64,000 bases of DNA. It comes from an uncultured Paracoccaceae bacterium (GTDB lineage: Bacteria; Pseudomonadota; Alphaproteobacteria; Rhodobacterales; Rhodobacteraceae). Location: positions 1 through 64,000 of the forward strand of contig CANMTR010000014.1 of the NCBI GenBank assembly GCA_947500825.1, in the 5' to 3' direction. The notes beneath the pieces are model-generated. The model did not search any database. It was not told the DNA's origin and saw only the letters and a list, made by a program, of their open reading frames with translations. Below, piece after piece: positions 55,437 to 64,000 of this stretch. The translations under genes and the position numbers were made by a program. Each line of letters begins with the position of its first letter. Position 1 is the stretch's first letter.

Positions 55437-58400
55437 ATGACACGTTCGGGCGGAACGGGGCGGCGCCTCCGGCGCGGAGCCGTGCGCGCGGGGCTGTGGG
55501 CGGCGGCGCTCGCCGCGGTCCTCCTCGCCGTGCTGGCGGGTCTTGCCCTGACGGAGACGCGCCTCGTCCTGCCCGCCGCCCTGGTCGGGCGGATCGAGGA
55601 GCGGATCGACGACCGCCTCCCCGACCTTTCCATCGACCTGGGCCGCGTCTCGGTCTGGATCGACGACGGCGCGGTCCCGCGCCTCGCGCTGGAGGAGGTG
55701 CGTCTCGCCGGTGCCGGGGGCACCGAGATCGCCGCGCTGGGCGAGGTCGGCCTCGCCTTCGATACGCGCGCCGCGCTCTCGGGACGGATCGCGCCCCGCG
55801 CCCTCGACGTGGAAGGCGCGCACCTGACCCTGCGCCGCGATTCCCGCGGGCGCTTCGAGCTGAGCTTCGGCGGCACCGGCGGGGTGGAACTGGCCGGCCC
55901 GGGCGACATCCTGCAGGCGGCCGAGGCGGCGTTGGCGCGGGCCCCGTTCGACCGGGTGCGCTCGGTCACCCTCGACGGCGCCCTCATCACGGTGGAGGAC
56001 GCGCGCACGGCGCGTGTCTGGCAGCTGACCGACGGGCGCGTGGCGCTGGACCGCTCGGCGGATGGCACGGAGCTGACGATTGCGTCCCGCATTTTCAACG
56101 GCACCGACCGGATGGGCCGCCTGCGCCTGGCCCTCGACAGCCCCGCCCGGACCCCTCGCGCGACCCTGCGCGCCGAGCTCGCCGGCATCGCTGCCCGGGA
56201 CCTCGCGCTCCAGAGCCCCGCGCTCGCCGCCCTATCGGTCCTCGACGCCCCCCTCTCGGCCTCGCTGCGCGCCGCCGTCGACGACCGGGGCGAGGTCGCG
56301 GGTCTGTTGGGGTCCCTGCGAATCGGCGCCGGCACGCTCAGGCCCCGCGCGGCGGTGCGACCCATCCCGTTCCGGGCAGCGAGTGCCCGGATCGACTACG
56401 ACCCCACCCGGGATCGCGTGGAAATTCCAGAGGTTACGGTCCGCTCCAAGGATGGCTCGGCACAGCTTTCGGGCCATGTGGACCTGGTAGGCGAGGCCGA
56501 CGGCGTCCCGCAGGAGCTGATCGGCCAGCTCCGCATCGCCCGCCTGCGCCTCGGCGCGCCCGAGCTCTACCCCGAGCCGGTGGAGGTCACGGGCGGCTCC
56601 GTCGACCTGCGTCTCGCGCTCGACCCGTTCCGCCTCGAGGTGGGCCGCATCGAGCTGCCAGGCCCCGGGGGCGACCCCGAACGCACCGTGCGCGTCCGGG
56701 GCCGCGTTGCCGCCGGCGCCGAGGGCTGGGACGTGTCCATGGACCTGGCCGCCGAACGGCTCGACATCGCCCGCGTCCAGCGCTTCTGGCCCCTTCCCAT
56801 CGCACCCGGCGTGCGCGATTTCGTCACCGGGCGCATCGCGGACGGGGAGGCGACGGACCCCGCGCTGGCGATCCGCTGGCGCACGGGCATGGACAAGCCC
56901 GAGCTGCAGATGAGCCTCGCCTTCGAGGGAGCAAAGGTGCGGGCGGTGCCGTTCCTGCCACCGGTCACGGGCGGCGCGGGCTTCGTCGAACTCAGCGACG
57001 ACCGCTTCACCGTCGCCGTCGACGAAGGTGACGTGGCCCCCGAGGGCCGCCCCCCCGTCAGCCTGGGGGGCACCACCTTCGTCATCCCCGATACCCGGGT
57101 GAATCCCGCCCCCGCCGAGATCGAGCTGGTGAGCGACGGCCCGCTCCCCTCCACGCTCGCGCTCCTCGACGCCGAGCCGCTCCGGCTCCTGTCGCGCGCG
57201 GGGCGCACGCCCGACATCGCCGAGGGGCGGCTCGCGGCCACCACCCGGATCGGCCTGCGCCTGCAGCCCGGCAACACGGCCGAGGACATCGACGTGGACA
57301 GCCGGGGCGTTGTGACCGGCCTCGTCTCCGAGACGGCGGTGCCGGGCCGCCGATTGACGGCCGAGCGAATGGAGATCGAGGCCGACAAGACCCGCATCCG
57401 CGCCACCGGCGCGGCGGAGTTGTCGGGCGTCGCCTTCGACGGCGCGTGGGAACAGGGCCTGTCGGGCGACGCCCAGGGCCAGGGCCGGGTGGAGGGGCAG
57501 GTGGCGCTCTCGCCCGAGGGGCTCGCGGCCTTCGGCGTGGCGCTGCCCGACGGGTTCGTCTCGGGGAGCGGCACGGGGCGGATCGAGATGGACCTGGGCG
57601 GCGGGCCGCCGCGCTTTTCCGTCACCTCCGACCTGTCGGGGATCGGCCTGTCGGTGGCCGCCGTCAACTGGTCCAAGGCCCCGTCGCGGACCGGGACGTT
57701 CGAGGTGGCCGGAACCCTGGGGGAGGCTCCGGCGATAGACCGGCTGCGGCTCGACGCTCCGGGCCTCGACGCGTCGGGGCGCATAGAACTTGCGCCCGGG
57801 CCGGCCTTCGGCGCGCTGCGGCTCGACCGGGTTGTCCTTGGCGACTGGCTCGACGCGGGCGTGACGATCTCGGCCCGGGGGCCGGGGCAGGCGCCCGCGA
57901 TCCGCGTCGACGGCGGCTCGGTGGACCTGCGCCGGGCCGAACTGGGGGGGGACGGCGGCTCGGGCGGGGGCGGCGCGGCGCGCGGCCCCGTCGCGCTGCG
58001 CCTCGACCGGCTGGTGCTGACCGACACGATCGCGCTCCGCCCCGTGTCGGTGGACCTCGCCGCCGGAACGGCGCTCAGGGGCACGTTCCGCGGCCAGGTG
58101 AACGGCGGCGTGGCGGTCGACGGCCAGCTCGCGGGCGGCGCGCGGGGCACGTCGATCCGCGTCACCTCCCGCGACGCGGGCGCGATCCTGCGCGACGCGG
58201 GCCTCGTGCGGCAGGTGCAGGGCGGCGCGCTCGACCTCGTGCTTGAACCCACGGGGGCGAAGGGGACCTACGACGGCCGGGTGCGGGTGAACGGCATCGT
58301 GCTGCGCGACGCGCCCGCCATCGCCGAGCTGCTCTCGGCGATCTCGGTCGTGGGTCTGCTGGAGCAGCTTCAGACCAACGGCATCCCCTTCGACGAGGTC

Positions 58401-58724
58401 TCGGCCGAGTTCCGGGTTTCGCCCCGCGCTATCACGCTCTATCGCTCCTCGGCCACCGGGGCCTCCCTGGGGCTGTCGATGGACGGGGGCTACGACATGG
58501 TGACGAAACGGATGGACATGCAGGGCGTCGTCTCGCCGATCTACCTGCTGAACCGGGTGGGGTCGATTTTCACCCGGCGCGGCGAGGGGCTGTTCGGGGT
58601 CAACTTCACCCTGCGCGGGCCGGTGGCCGATCCGCAGGTGGGGGTGAACCCGCTGTCGATCCTGACGCCGGGAATGTTTCGCGACATCTTCCGCCGACCG
58701 CCCCCCGAGAGGGCCGCGCCGTGA
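55437..58724 (+). CDS. AsmA/YhdP-like (DUF3971) large envelope protein
   Basis: A 1095-residue protein with one N-terminal membrane helix (~residues 17-38, [18 protein letters not shown]) and a long periplasmic beta-rich body. The YhdP/DUF3971 pattern ([23 protein letters not shown]) follows, and the C-terminal AsmA-like region has [29 protein letters not shown] and [25 protein letters not shown]. YhdP-type proteins act with TamB and YdbH in phospholipid transport to the outer membrane in E. coli. The GTG of queA overlaps its stop. Confidence 0.88.
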   Translation: MTRSGGTGRRLRRGAVRAGLWAAALAAVLLAVLAGLALTETRLVLPAALVGRIEERIDDRLPDLSIDLGRVSVWIDDGAVPRLALEEVRLAGAGGTEIAALGEVGLAFDTRAALSGRIAPRALDVEGAHLTLRRDSRGRFELSFGGTGGVELAGPGDILQAAEAALARAPFDRVRSVTLDGALITVEDARTARVWQLTDGRVALDRSADGTELTIASRIFNGTDRMGRLRLALDSPARTPRATLRAELAGIAARDLALQSPALAALSVLDAPLSASLRAAVDDRGEVAGLLGSLRIGAGTLRPRAAVRPIPFRAASARIDYDPTRDRVEIPEVTVRSKDGSAQLSGHVDLVGEADGVPQELIGQLRIARLRLGAPELYPEPVEVTGGSVDLRLALDPFRLEVGRIELPGPGGDPERTVRVRGRVAAGAEGWDVSMDLAAERLDIARVQRFWPLPIAPGVRDFVTGRIADGEATDPALAIRWRTGMDKPELQMSLAFEGAKVRAVPFLPPVTGGAGFVELSDDRFTVAVDEGDVAPEGRPPVSLGGTTFVIPDTRVNPAPAEIELVSDGPLPSTLALLDAEPLRLLSRAGRTPDIAEGRLAATTRIGLRLQPGNTAEDIDVDSRGVVTGLVSETAVPGRRLTAERMEIEADKTRIRATGAAELSGVAFDGAWEQGLSGDAQGQGRVEGQVALSPEGLAAFGVALPDGFVSGSGTGRIEMDLGGGPPRFSVTSDLSGIGLSVAAVNWSKAPSRTGTFEVAGTLGEAPAIDRLRLDAPGLDASGRIELAPGPAFGALRLDRVVLGDWLDAGVTISARGPGQAPAIRVDGGSVDLRRAELGGDGGSGGGGAARGPVALRLDRLVLTDTIALRPVSVDLAAGTALRGTFRGQVNGGVAVDGQLAGGARGTSIRVTSRDAGAILRDAGLVRQVQGGALDLVLEPTGAKGTYDGRVRVNGIVLRDAPAIAELLSAISVVGLLEQLQTNGIPFDEVSAEFRVSPRAITLYRSSATGASLGLSMDGGYDMVTKRMDMQGVVSPIYLLNRVGSIFTRRGEGLFGVNFTLRGPVADPQVGVNPLSILTPGMFRDIFRRPPPERAAP

Positions 58725-59782
58725 AGCTTTCGGAGTTCGATTTCGACCTGCCCGACGAGCTGATCGCCACCCGGCCCGCGCGGCCGCGCTCCTCGGCGCG
58801 GATGCTGGTGGCGCGGGGGCGCGAGATCGCGGATGCCCGGGCCATCGACCTCGCCTCCATTCTCGACCCCGGCGACCGGCTGGTCCTGAACGACACCCGC
58901 GTCATCCCCGCCCGGCTGTCGGGGACACGGGAGCGCCCCGGTGGCGCCGGGGCGCGGATCGAGGCGACCCTGCTCGACCCCCGCCCCGACGGGACCTGGC
59001 GCGCGCTCCTCAAGCCGTTGCGCAAGGTCCGCGACGGCGAGCGGATCGACTTCTCCTCCGGCCTGTCGGCCGTGGTCGAAGGTCGCGAGGACGGGGCGGC
59101 GCACCTGCGCTTCGACCTTGCGGGCGCGGATTTCGACGCGGCCCTCGACGCGGCCGGCGCCATGCCGCTGCCTCCCTACATCGCCGCGAAGCGCGCCGCC
59201 GACGACCGCGACCGCGAGGATTACCAGACGATCTGGGCGCGCCGGTCCGGCGCCGTCGCGGCCCCCACGGCCTCGCTCCACTTCGACGCGGCGCTGATGG
59301 ACCGGCTTGCCGAGCGGGGGGTGCAGATGAGCTACGTCACGCTTCACGTCGGCGCGGGCACGTTCCTGCCCGTCAAGGTGGACGACATCTCCGACCACCG
59401 GATGCACGCCGAGTGGGGCGAGGTCACCGAAGGCGCGGCGACCGAGATCGCGGCCACGAAGCGCGCGGGGGCGCGCGTCGTGCCCGTGGGCACCACCGCC
59501 CTGCGCCTGATCGAGAGCGCGGCCACCGCGCGGGGGGAGATCGCCCCCTGGCGGGGCGAGACCGATATCTTCATCACGCCCGGGTTCGAGTTCCGCATCG
59601 CCGACGCGCTGATGACGAACTTCCACCTGCCGCGCTCGACGCTGATGATGCTGGTCTCGGCCTTTCTCGGGGTGGAGGAGATCCGCGCCGTCTATGCCCA
59701 TGCGATCGCGGAGCGTTACCGCTTCTTCAGCTACGGCGACGCCTCGCTCCTGATCCCGGGGGAGCCGCGATGCGGGAGCTGA
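58721..59782 (+). CDS. queA: S-adenosylmethionine:tRNA ribosyltransferase-isomerase
   Basis: A 353-residue enzyme of queuosine synthesis that transfers ribose from AdoMet to 7-aminomethyl-7-deazaguanine in tRNA. Signatures: [24 protein letters not shown] near the start, [34 protein letters not shown], and [17 protein letters not shown]. Start is GTG 58721 inside the stop of the preceding gene. It overlaps the following UDG-type gene by 13 bp. Confidence 0.95.
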   Translation: MKLSEFDFDLPDELIATRPARPRSSARMLVARGREIADARAIDLASILDPGDRLVLNDTRVIPARLSGTRERPGGAGARIEATLLDPRPDGTWRALLKPLRKVRDGERIDFSSGLSAVVEGREDGAAHLRFDLAGADFDAALDAAGAMPLPPYIAAKRAADDRDREDYQTIWARRSGAVAAPTASLHFDAALMDRLAERGVQMSYVTLHVGAGTFLPVKVDDISDHRMHAEWGEVTEGAATEIAATKRAGARVVPVGTTALRLIESAATARGEIAPWRGETDIFITPGFEFRIADALMTNFHLPRSTLMMLVSAFLGVEEIRAVYAHAIAERYRFFSYGDASLLIPGEPRCGS

Positions 59783-60366
59783 TGGACCGCCTGGCGGGGT
59801 GCACGATCTGCGCGGAGCGGTTTGCCGCGACCCATACCGCCCACCGGCCCAACCCGGTGGTGTGGTTCCGCCCCGGCGCGCGCATCCTGATCGCGAGCCA
59901 GGCGCCGGGGATGCGCGTCCACCAGGCCAACACGCCGTTCTGGGACCAGTCGGGCAAGCGGCTGCGCGACTGGCTGGGGATCGGGGAGGACGAGTTCTAC
60001 GACCGGGGCCGGGTCGCTATTGTGCCCATGGCGTTCTGCTTTCCCGGCTACGACGCCAAGGGCTCGGACCTGCCGCCGCCGCGGGTCTGCGCCAAGACCT
60101 GGCGCGCGCCGATCCTGGAGGCGCTCGACACGATCCGCCTGACGGTGCTCATCGGGGGCTACGCGCAGAAATGGCACCTCGGAACCCGGGGGCGGGTGAC
60201 GGACACGGTCGCGGCCTGGCGCGACCATGCGCCGGAGGTCTTCCCCTTGCCGCACCCGTCCTGGCGCAATACCGCGTGGCTGAAGCGCAATCCGTGGTTC
60301 GAGAGCGATCTCGTCCCCGTCCTGCAAGCCCGTGTGAGGGAGGTGCTCGATGACGACGCCGCTTGA
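59770..60366 (+). CDS. Uracil-DNA glycosylase superfamily protein
   Basis: A 198-residue UDG-fold protein. Motif 1 reads [21 protein letters not shown], matching the GEAPG..E..G.PF pattern of family 4/5-type UDGs but with AsxxPG and no acidic residue. Motif 2 reads LPHPSWRN. N-terminal Cys (CTICAERF) occur, but I cannot place the four Cys of an iron-sulfur cluster with confidence. It may be a structural relative with another role. It overlaps queA and the next gene. Confidence 0.78.
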   Translation: MRELMDRLAGCTICAERFAATHTAHRPNPVVWFRPGARILIASQAPGMRVHQANTPFWDQSGKRLRDWLGIGEDEFYDRGRVAIVPMAFCFPGYDAKGSDLPPPRVCAKTWRAPILEALDTIRLTVLIGGYAQKWHLGTRGRVTDTVAAWRDHAPEVFPLPHPSWRNTAWLKRNPWFESDLVPVLQARVREVLDDDAA

Positions 60367-61132
60367 CGATGCCCATGCCGCGATGACGGCCGCGCCCGAG
60401 GACGACGACGCGCGCCTCGCCTTCCACGACCGGCTGGCCTCGGCCGAACTCTACCTGCTGCTGGTGCGCGAGCCCGAGGGCGACGAGGCGCTCGACCCGC
60501 GCCTGTTCGAGACGTCCCAGGGGACATTCGTGCTGGCCTTCGACCGGGTCGAGCGGCTCTCGGCCTTCGCCGAAGGCTCGGCGCCCTACGCCGCGCTGTC
60601 GGGCCGCATCCTGGCCGCGATGCTGGACGGCAACGGGGTGGGCCTGGCCCTGAACCCCGGCGTCGCGCCATCCTCCTACCTGATGCCGTCCGAGGCGGTG
60701 ACCTGGCTGGCGGAAACCCTCTCGGACGCGCCCGACGAGCTGGAGGCGCGGCCCTCCGAGCTGTCGCCCCCCGGCGACCTGCCTGACCGGCTTCTGACGG
60801 CGCTCGACGCCAAGCTCGCCTCCGCCCAAGGGCTGGCACGCATGGCCTATCTCTGCGGCGTGACCTGGGAGACGGGGGCGAGGGGGCACCTCCTGGCCTT
60901 CGTCGACGCGACACCCGGGGCCGAGGGTGCGCTGGCGCGCGCGGTGCGCGAGGCGCTGGTCTTCTCGGGGTTGGAGGCCGGCGCCCTCGACGTGGCGTTC
61001 TTCGCCGCCTACGACGCGGTCGCGGGGCGGCTGGCGCGGGTCGGCCTGCGATTCGACCTGCCCGCGTTCGAGGCACAGGTGGCCCCGGCCGCGCCCGGAA
61101 CGGACCCGGACAATCCGCCGCGCTTGCGCTGA
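60350..61132 (+). CDS. SseB-family protein
   Basis: A 260-residue cytosolic protein with the N-terminal SseB pattern (FHDRLASAELYLLLV, FETSQGTFVLAFDRVERLSAF, GNGVGLALNPGVAPSSYLMPSEAVTWL) and the C-terminal SseB_C-like half. The function is unknown in most bacteria. It starts 17 bp inside the UDG-type gene, continuing the overlapping queA cluster. Confidence 0.83.
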   Translation: MTTPLDDAHAAMTAAPEDDDARLAFHDRLASAELYLLLVREPEGDEALDPRLFETSQGTFVLAFDRVERLSAFAEGSAPYAALSGRILAAMLDGNGVGLALNPGVAPSSYLMPSEAVTWLAETLSDAPDELEARPSELSPPGDLPDRLLTALDAKLASAQGLARMAYLCGVTWETGARGHLLAFVDATPGAEGALARAVREALVFSGLEAGALDVAFFAAYDAVAGRLARVGLRFDLPAFEAQVAPAAPGTDPDNPPRLR

Positions 61133-61178
61133 GAGGCGCGGTGGCCGATCCTGACCGTGACACGGGAGGGAGAGGCGG

Positions 61179-61535
61179 ATGATCGACGGGATCTTCGAGG
61201 CGACCCCGAGGGAGGGCGCACGGGCCGAGTGTCTCGACCCCGCCGCCGAAATGCGCCCCCTGGTGGAGGAGATCGACGGCTTTGTCTCCGTCGAGCGGTT
61301 CGAGAGTTTGACCACGCCCGGAAAGCTCCTGTCGGTGTCGGTGTTCCACGACGAGGCCGCGCTCGACGAATGGCGCCGGGTGGCGAAGCATCGCGCGATG
61401 CAGTCGCGCGGGCGTCACCGTCTGTTCGCCGACTACCGGCTGCGGGTGACGAGCGTGATCCGCGACGACGGCCTGACCGACCGCGCCGAGGCGCCCGGCG
61501 ACAGCCGGACCCTGCACGAGACCCCCGGCGCCTGA
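61179..61535 (+). CDS. Antibiotic biosynthesis monooxygenase-fold protein
   Basis: A 118-residue small ferredoxin-like barrel protein of the ABM family. The pattern MRPLVEEIDGFVSVERFESLTTPGKLLSVSVFHDEAALDEW is characteristic, with a later His in KHRAMQSRGR. Such proteins oxidise or isomerise quinone-like or aromatic substrates without cofactors, or degrade haem; the substrate here is unknown. GGGAGG precedes the ATG. The tail after residue 95 is polar. Confidence 0.82.
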   Translation: MIDGIFEATPREGARAECLDPAAEMRPLVEEIDGFVSVERFESLTTPGKLLSVSVFHDEAALDEWRRVAKHRAMQSRGRHRLFADYRLRVTSVIRDDGLTDRAEAPGDSRTLHETPGA

Positions 61536-61583
61536 GCGCCCGCGCCTTTCCGGCCGGGAACCCGGCCCCCACGGAGACCGCCG

Positions 61584-62861
61584 ATGCCCGCCCGTCCGTT
61601 CCTCCTGGCCCTTTTCGCGCTCGTCGCCTGCGACGGGGCGGAGGCGCCCATGTCCACGGTGGTGGGCCCCGATCCGCGCCTGCCCGCGCCCGAGCAGCGC
61701 CTCCTGCCCACGGTCAACATCGCCCCCGCAACGGGCTGGCCCGAAGGCACCGCACCGGTGGCGGCCGAGGGGCTGGAGGTGGCGCCGTTCTTCTCCGGGC
61801 TCGACCATCCGCGCTGGCTCCACGTGCTGCCGAACGGCGACGTGCTGGTGGCCGAGACGAACGCCCAACCCTCCGCGCCCAAGGGGCCGCGCGATCTTGC
61901 CATGCGCCTGGTGATGGGCGTGGCGGGGGCCCGGGCGCCCACGGCCGACCGTATCAGCCTGCTGCGCGACGCCGACGGCGACGGCGTGGCCGAGGGGCGC
62001 TCCGTCCTCCTGAAGGGGCTGACATCGCCCTTCGGCATGGCGCTGGCAGGGGGCTACCTCTACGTCGCCAACACCGACGCGCTGGTCCGCGTGCCCTACA
62101 CCCCCGGTCAGGCGCGCATCGACGCCGAGCCGGAGGTGGTGGCGCGGCTGCCGGCCCTGCCCATCAACCACCACTGGACGAAGGGGCTCCTGGCCCATGA
62201 CGGGCGGCTCTATGTCTCCGTCGGATCGAACAGCGACCACGGCGAGAACGGGCTGGAGGCGGAGGAGGGCCGCGCCGCGATCTGGGAGGTCGACCCGGTG
62301 ACCGGGGCGGCGCAGATCTACGCGGAGGGGCTGCGCAACCCGGTGGGCCTGGATGCCGATCCAGCCACGGGCGCGATCTGGGCGGTGGTCAACGAGCGCG
62401 ACGAGCTAGGCGACAACCTGGTGCCGGACTATCTCGCGCGGGTCGATCGGGGCGACTGGTTCGGCTGGCCCTTCGTCTACTGGGGCGACGTGGCCGACCC
62501 GCGGGTGGACCAGTCCGCGCGCCCCGACCGTCCCGTGGAGCGACCCGACTATGCCTTGGGGGCCCATGTGGCGCCCCTGGGTCTCGCCTTCGCCGACGGG
62601 GCGCGGCTGGGGCAGGGGCGCGGGGTCTATGTCGGGCTCCACGGGTCGTGGAACCGCCGGCCCGCCAGCGGCTACGAGGTCGTCTTCGTGCCGTTCGACG
62701 GCGGAGGGCCCTCGGGCGATCCACGCACCGTCCTGTCGGGCTTCCTCGACGCCTCCGAGCAGGCGCGCGGCCGTCCCGTGGGCGTTGCCGTGGCACCCGA
62801 CGGGGCGCTCCTCGTGGCCGACGACGTGGGCAACACCGTGTGGCGGGTCGTGCCCGAGTGA
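61584..62861 (+). CDS. PQQ-type sugar (L-sorbosone-like) dehydrogenase lipoprotein
   Basis: A 425-residue six-bladed beta-propeller of the soluble glucose/sorbosone dehydrogenase group. A signal peptide ends in lipobox L13-V-A-C16, so it is probably membrane-anchored in the periplasm. Family phrases: FFSGLDHPRWLHVLPNGDVLVAE, LTSPFGMALAGGYLYVANTDALVR, NHHWTKGLLAHDGRLYVSVGSNSDHGENG (split), and PLGLAFADG. It would oxidise an aldose or sorbosone using PQQ and pass electrons to a cytochrome. The natural substrate is unknown. Confidence 0.86.
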   Translation: MPARPFLLALFALVACDGAEAPMSTVVGPDPRLPAPEQRLLPTVNIAPATGWPEGTAPVAAEGLEVAPFFSGLDHPRWLHVLPNGDVLVAETNAQPSAPKGPRDLAMRLVMGVAGARAPTADRISLLRDADGDGVAEGRSVLLKGLTSPFGMALAGGYLYVANTDALVRVPYTPGQARIDAEPEVVARLPALPINHHWTKGLLAHDGRLYVSVGSNSDHGENGLEAEEGRAAIWEVDPVTGAAQIYAEGLRNPVGLDADPATGAIWAVVNERDELGDNLVPDYLARVDRGDWFGWPFVYWGDVADPRVDQSARPDRPVERPDYALGAHVAPLGLAFADGARLGQGRGVYVGLHGSWNRRPASGYEVVFVPFDGGGPSGDPRTVLSGFLDASEQARGRPVGVAVAPDGALLVADDVGNTVWRVVPE

Positions 62862-62869
62862 CGCCGGCC

Positions 62870-62890
62870 GGGCCCCGCCGGTGCGGGCCC
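62870..62890. terminator. GC-rich hairpin between convergent genes
   Basis: GGGCCCCGC and GCGGGCCC pair with a one-base bulge around a CGGT loop. It sits between the sugar dehydrogenase gene and the 3' end of the glycosyltransferase gene and could serve both. No T run. Confidence 0.4.
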
Positions 62891-62891
62891 C

Positions 62892-64000
62892 CTAGAGCGG
62901 GCCCTCCTCGCCGGTGAAGCCCTTCATCTGGTCCTCGGCCCAGGCGCGGATGTCGTATTTCTTGATTGTCTCGCGCATGTTGCGCATCCGGTCCTCCTGC
63001 TCGTCCTCGGGCATCTTGAGCGCCTGGACGATCGCGCGGTCCATGGAGCGGTGGCTGAACGGGTTGGCGACGATGGCCGATCCCATCTCGACCGAGGCGC
63101 CGGCGAATTCCGACAGGACCAGCGCGCCGCGATTGTCGCTGCGGCAGGCGGCGAACTCCTTGGCGACCAGGTTCATCCCGTCCGCGAGCGGCGTGATCCA
63201 GGCCACGTCGGCGGCACGGTAGTAGGCGACGAGGTCGTCGAAGGGGATCGCCCGGCTCATCAGCGTCACCGGCGTCCATTCGAGCGTGCCGAAGCGGCCG
63301 TTGATGCGGCCCACGATCTGCTCGATGTCGTTCTGGATGTCGGCATAGACGGTCATGTTGCGGTTGGCGCTGACCGAGACGTGCATCAGCCGGATCTTGC
63401 CGCGCAGGTCGGGATATTCTTCCAGCACCCGCTCGAAGCTCAGGAGCTGGTCGGTGCCTCCCTTGGTGTAGTCGGTGCGCCCCACCGACAGGATCAGCTT
63501 GGCGTCCAGGTCGGCGCGGATCTCTCGGGCGCGCTCGATGGTCTCCTCGCTCTGCGCGCGGCTCTCGATATAGTCCACGTCGACCCCCACGGGGGAGGCC
63601 AGGACCTGCACCTTGCGGCCGTCGTAGGACACGTGACGGGCATAGCGCCGCTCGCTGAGGGCCACGTATTCCTTGATGAAGTCGGGATCGACCTCCTCGC
63701 GCGCGCCGGTCTGCACGTCGAACAGGCTTTCGGCCACGCCGACGAAGTTGGCCGCGTAGCGCGGGATGTGAAAGCCCACCACGTTGCAGGACAGGAGCGA
63801 CTCCATGATCTCGCGCCGCCACGGCAGGACGTTGAACATGTCCGCCGAGGGGAACGGCGTGTGGTGGAAGAAGCTGATCCGCACGTCGGGGCGAAGCTGG
63901 CGCAGGTATTTCGGCACGAGCCACAGGTTGTAGTCGTGGACCCAGACCACCGCCTTGTCGGCGGCTTCGGCCGCGGCGGCCTCGGCGAAGGCCCAGTTCA
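62892..64000 (-). CDS. Glucosylglycerol-phosphate synthase-like glycosyltransferase (partial)
   Basis: At least 369 residues of a GT20 enzyme, the 5' end lying beyond the window. The phrases WVHDYNLWLVPKYLRQLRPD, FFHHTPFPSADMFNVLPWR, GFHIPRYAANFVGVAES and VGRTDYTKGGTDQLLSFE match glucosylglycerol-phosphate synthases better than OtsA, which has a different HDYHL/IPFP region. It would transfer glucose to glycerol-3-phosphate from a nucleotide sugar, the first step to the compatible solute glucosylglycerol. Trehalose-6-phosphate synthase is the alternative. The frame is open to the window edge. Confidence 0.82.
   Translation of the reverse strand, partial: NWAFAEAAAAEAADKAVVWVHDYNLWLVPKYLRQLRPDVRISFFHHTPFPSADMFNVLPWRREIMESLLSCNVVGFHIPRYAANFVGVAESLFDVQTGAREEVDPDFIKEYVALSERRYARHVSYDGRKVQVLASPVGVDVDYIESRAQSEETIERAREIRADLDAKLILSVGRTDYTKGGTDQLLSFERVLEEYPDLRGKIRLMHVSVSANRNMTVYADIQNDIEQIVGRINGRFGTLEWTPVTLMSRAIPFDDLVAYYRAADVAWITPLADGMNLVAKEFAACRSDNRGALVLSEFAGASVEMGSAIVANPFSHRSMDRAIVQALKMPEDEQEDRMRNMRETIKKYDIRAWAEDQMKGFTGEEGPL

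Overview
The window is high-G+C DNA with coding on both strands and many start/stop overlaps. The gene set and order (ispDF, dusB-ntrBC-ntrYX, trkAH-hfq-hflX, coq10-type gene, hpt, single-domain cinA, type III ornithine decarboxylase, glucosylglycerol-phosphate-synthase-like gene) point to an alphaproteobacterium of the Rhodobacteraceae/Roseobacter type, probably marine or salt-adapted. NtrC and NtrX both lack the sigma-54 contact loop, which is known for Rhodobacter NtrC.

Layout. (1) 491-11811: a tad/Flp pilus locus on the plus strand: a detached secretin N-domain protein, Flp pilin, the TadA/CpaF ATPase, TadB, TadC, a TadG-like pseudopilin, prepilin peptidase, CpaB, CpaE, two TadE/F-type minor pilins, a TPR lipoprotein, the CpaC secretin and a small lipoprotein. 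Most reading frames overlap by a few bases, implying one translationally coupled assembly operon. (2) 11985-16871: an accessory, decaying stretch with an exported pyrophosphatase, an autotransporter remnant cut off at a 124-bp inverted-repeat element, a membrane-protein pseudogene, an intact orphan D-galactonate dehydratase, and about 1 kb of non-coding DNA. (3) 16872-25879: malonate use. mdcACDEGBH on the minus strand is divergent from the madLM transporter and a GntR regulator; palindromic sites in the shared promoter region are probably that regulator's operators. (4) 26035-26711: an IS66 transposase remnant followed by tRNA-Gly(CCC), which may mark one edge of the accessory block.

(5) 26781-33010: ornithine decarboxylase, a c-type cytochrome pair, hpt, a COQ10/RatA protein, cinA, pgpA and ispDF. 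(6) 33158-45850: dusB-ntrB-ntrC, ntrY-ntrX, a hydrolase, trkA-trkH, hfq and hflX. This block handles tRNA modification, nitrogen sensing, potassium uptake and RNA-based regulation. (7) 45887-64000: housekeeping and less-known genes: an entericidin-like lipoprotein, a four-helix membrane protein, an esterase, glyA, nadK (its start codon sits in a 26-bp tandem repeat), a DUF2125 protein, a ChaC-like protein, a MotA/MotB-like proton-channel pair with a long coiled coil, a potassium channel with a zinc-ribbon tail, Bcp/PrxQ, a 1095-residue AsmA/YhdP-like protein, queA, a UDG-family protein, an SseB-like protein, a monooxygenase-fold protein, a PQQ-type sugar dehydrogenase lipoprotein and a truncated GgpS/OtsA-type glycosyltransferase.

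The best candidates for something not fully described are the stator-like pair at 51192-53975, the detached secretin N-domain protein with the TadG beta-helix-like protein in the pilus locus, and the repeat-embedded nadK start.
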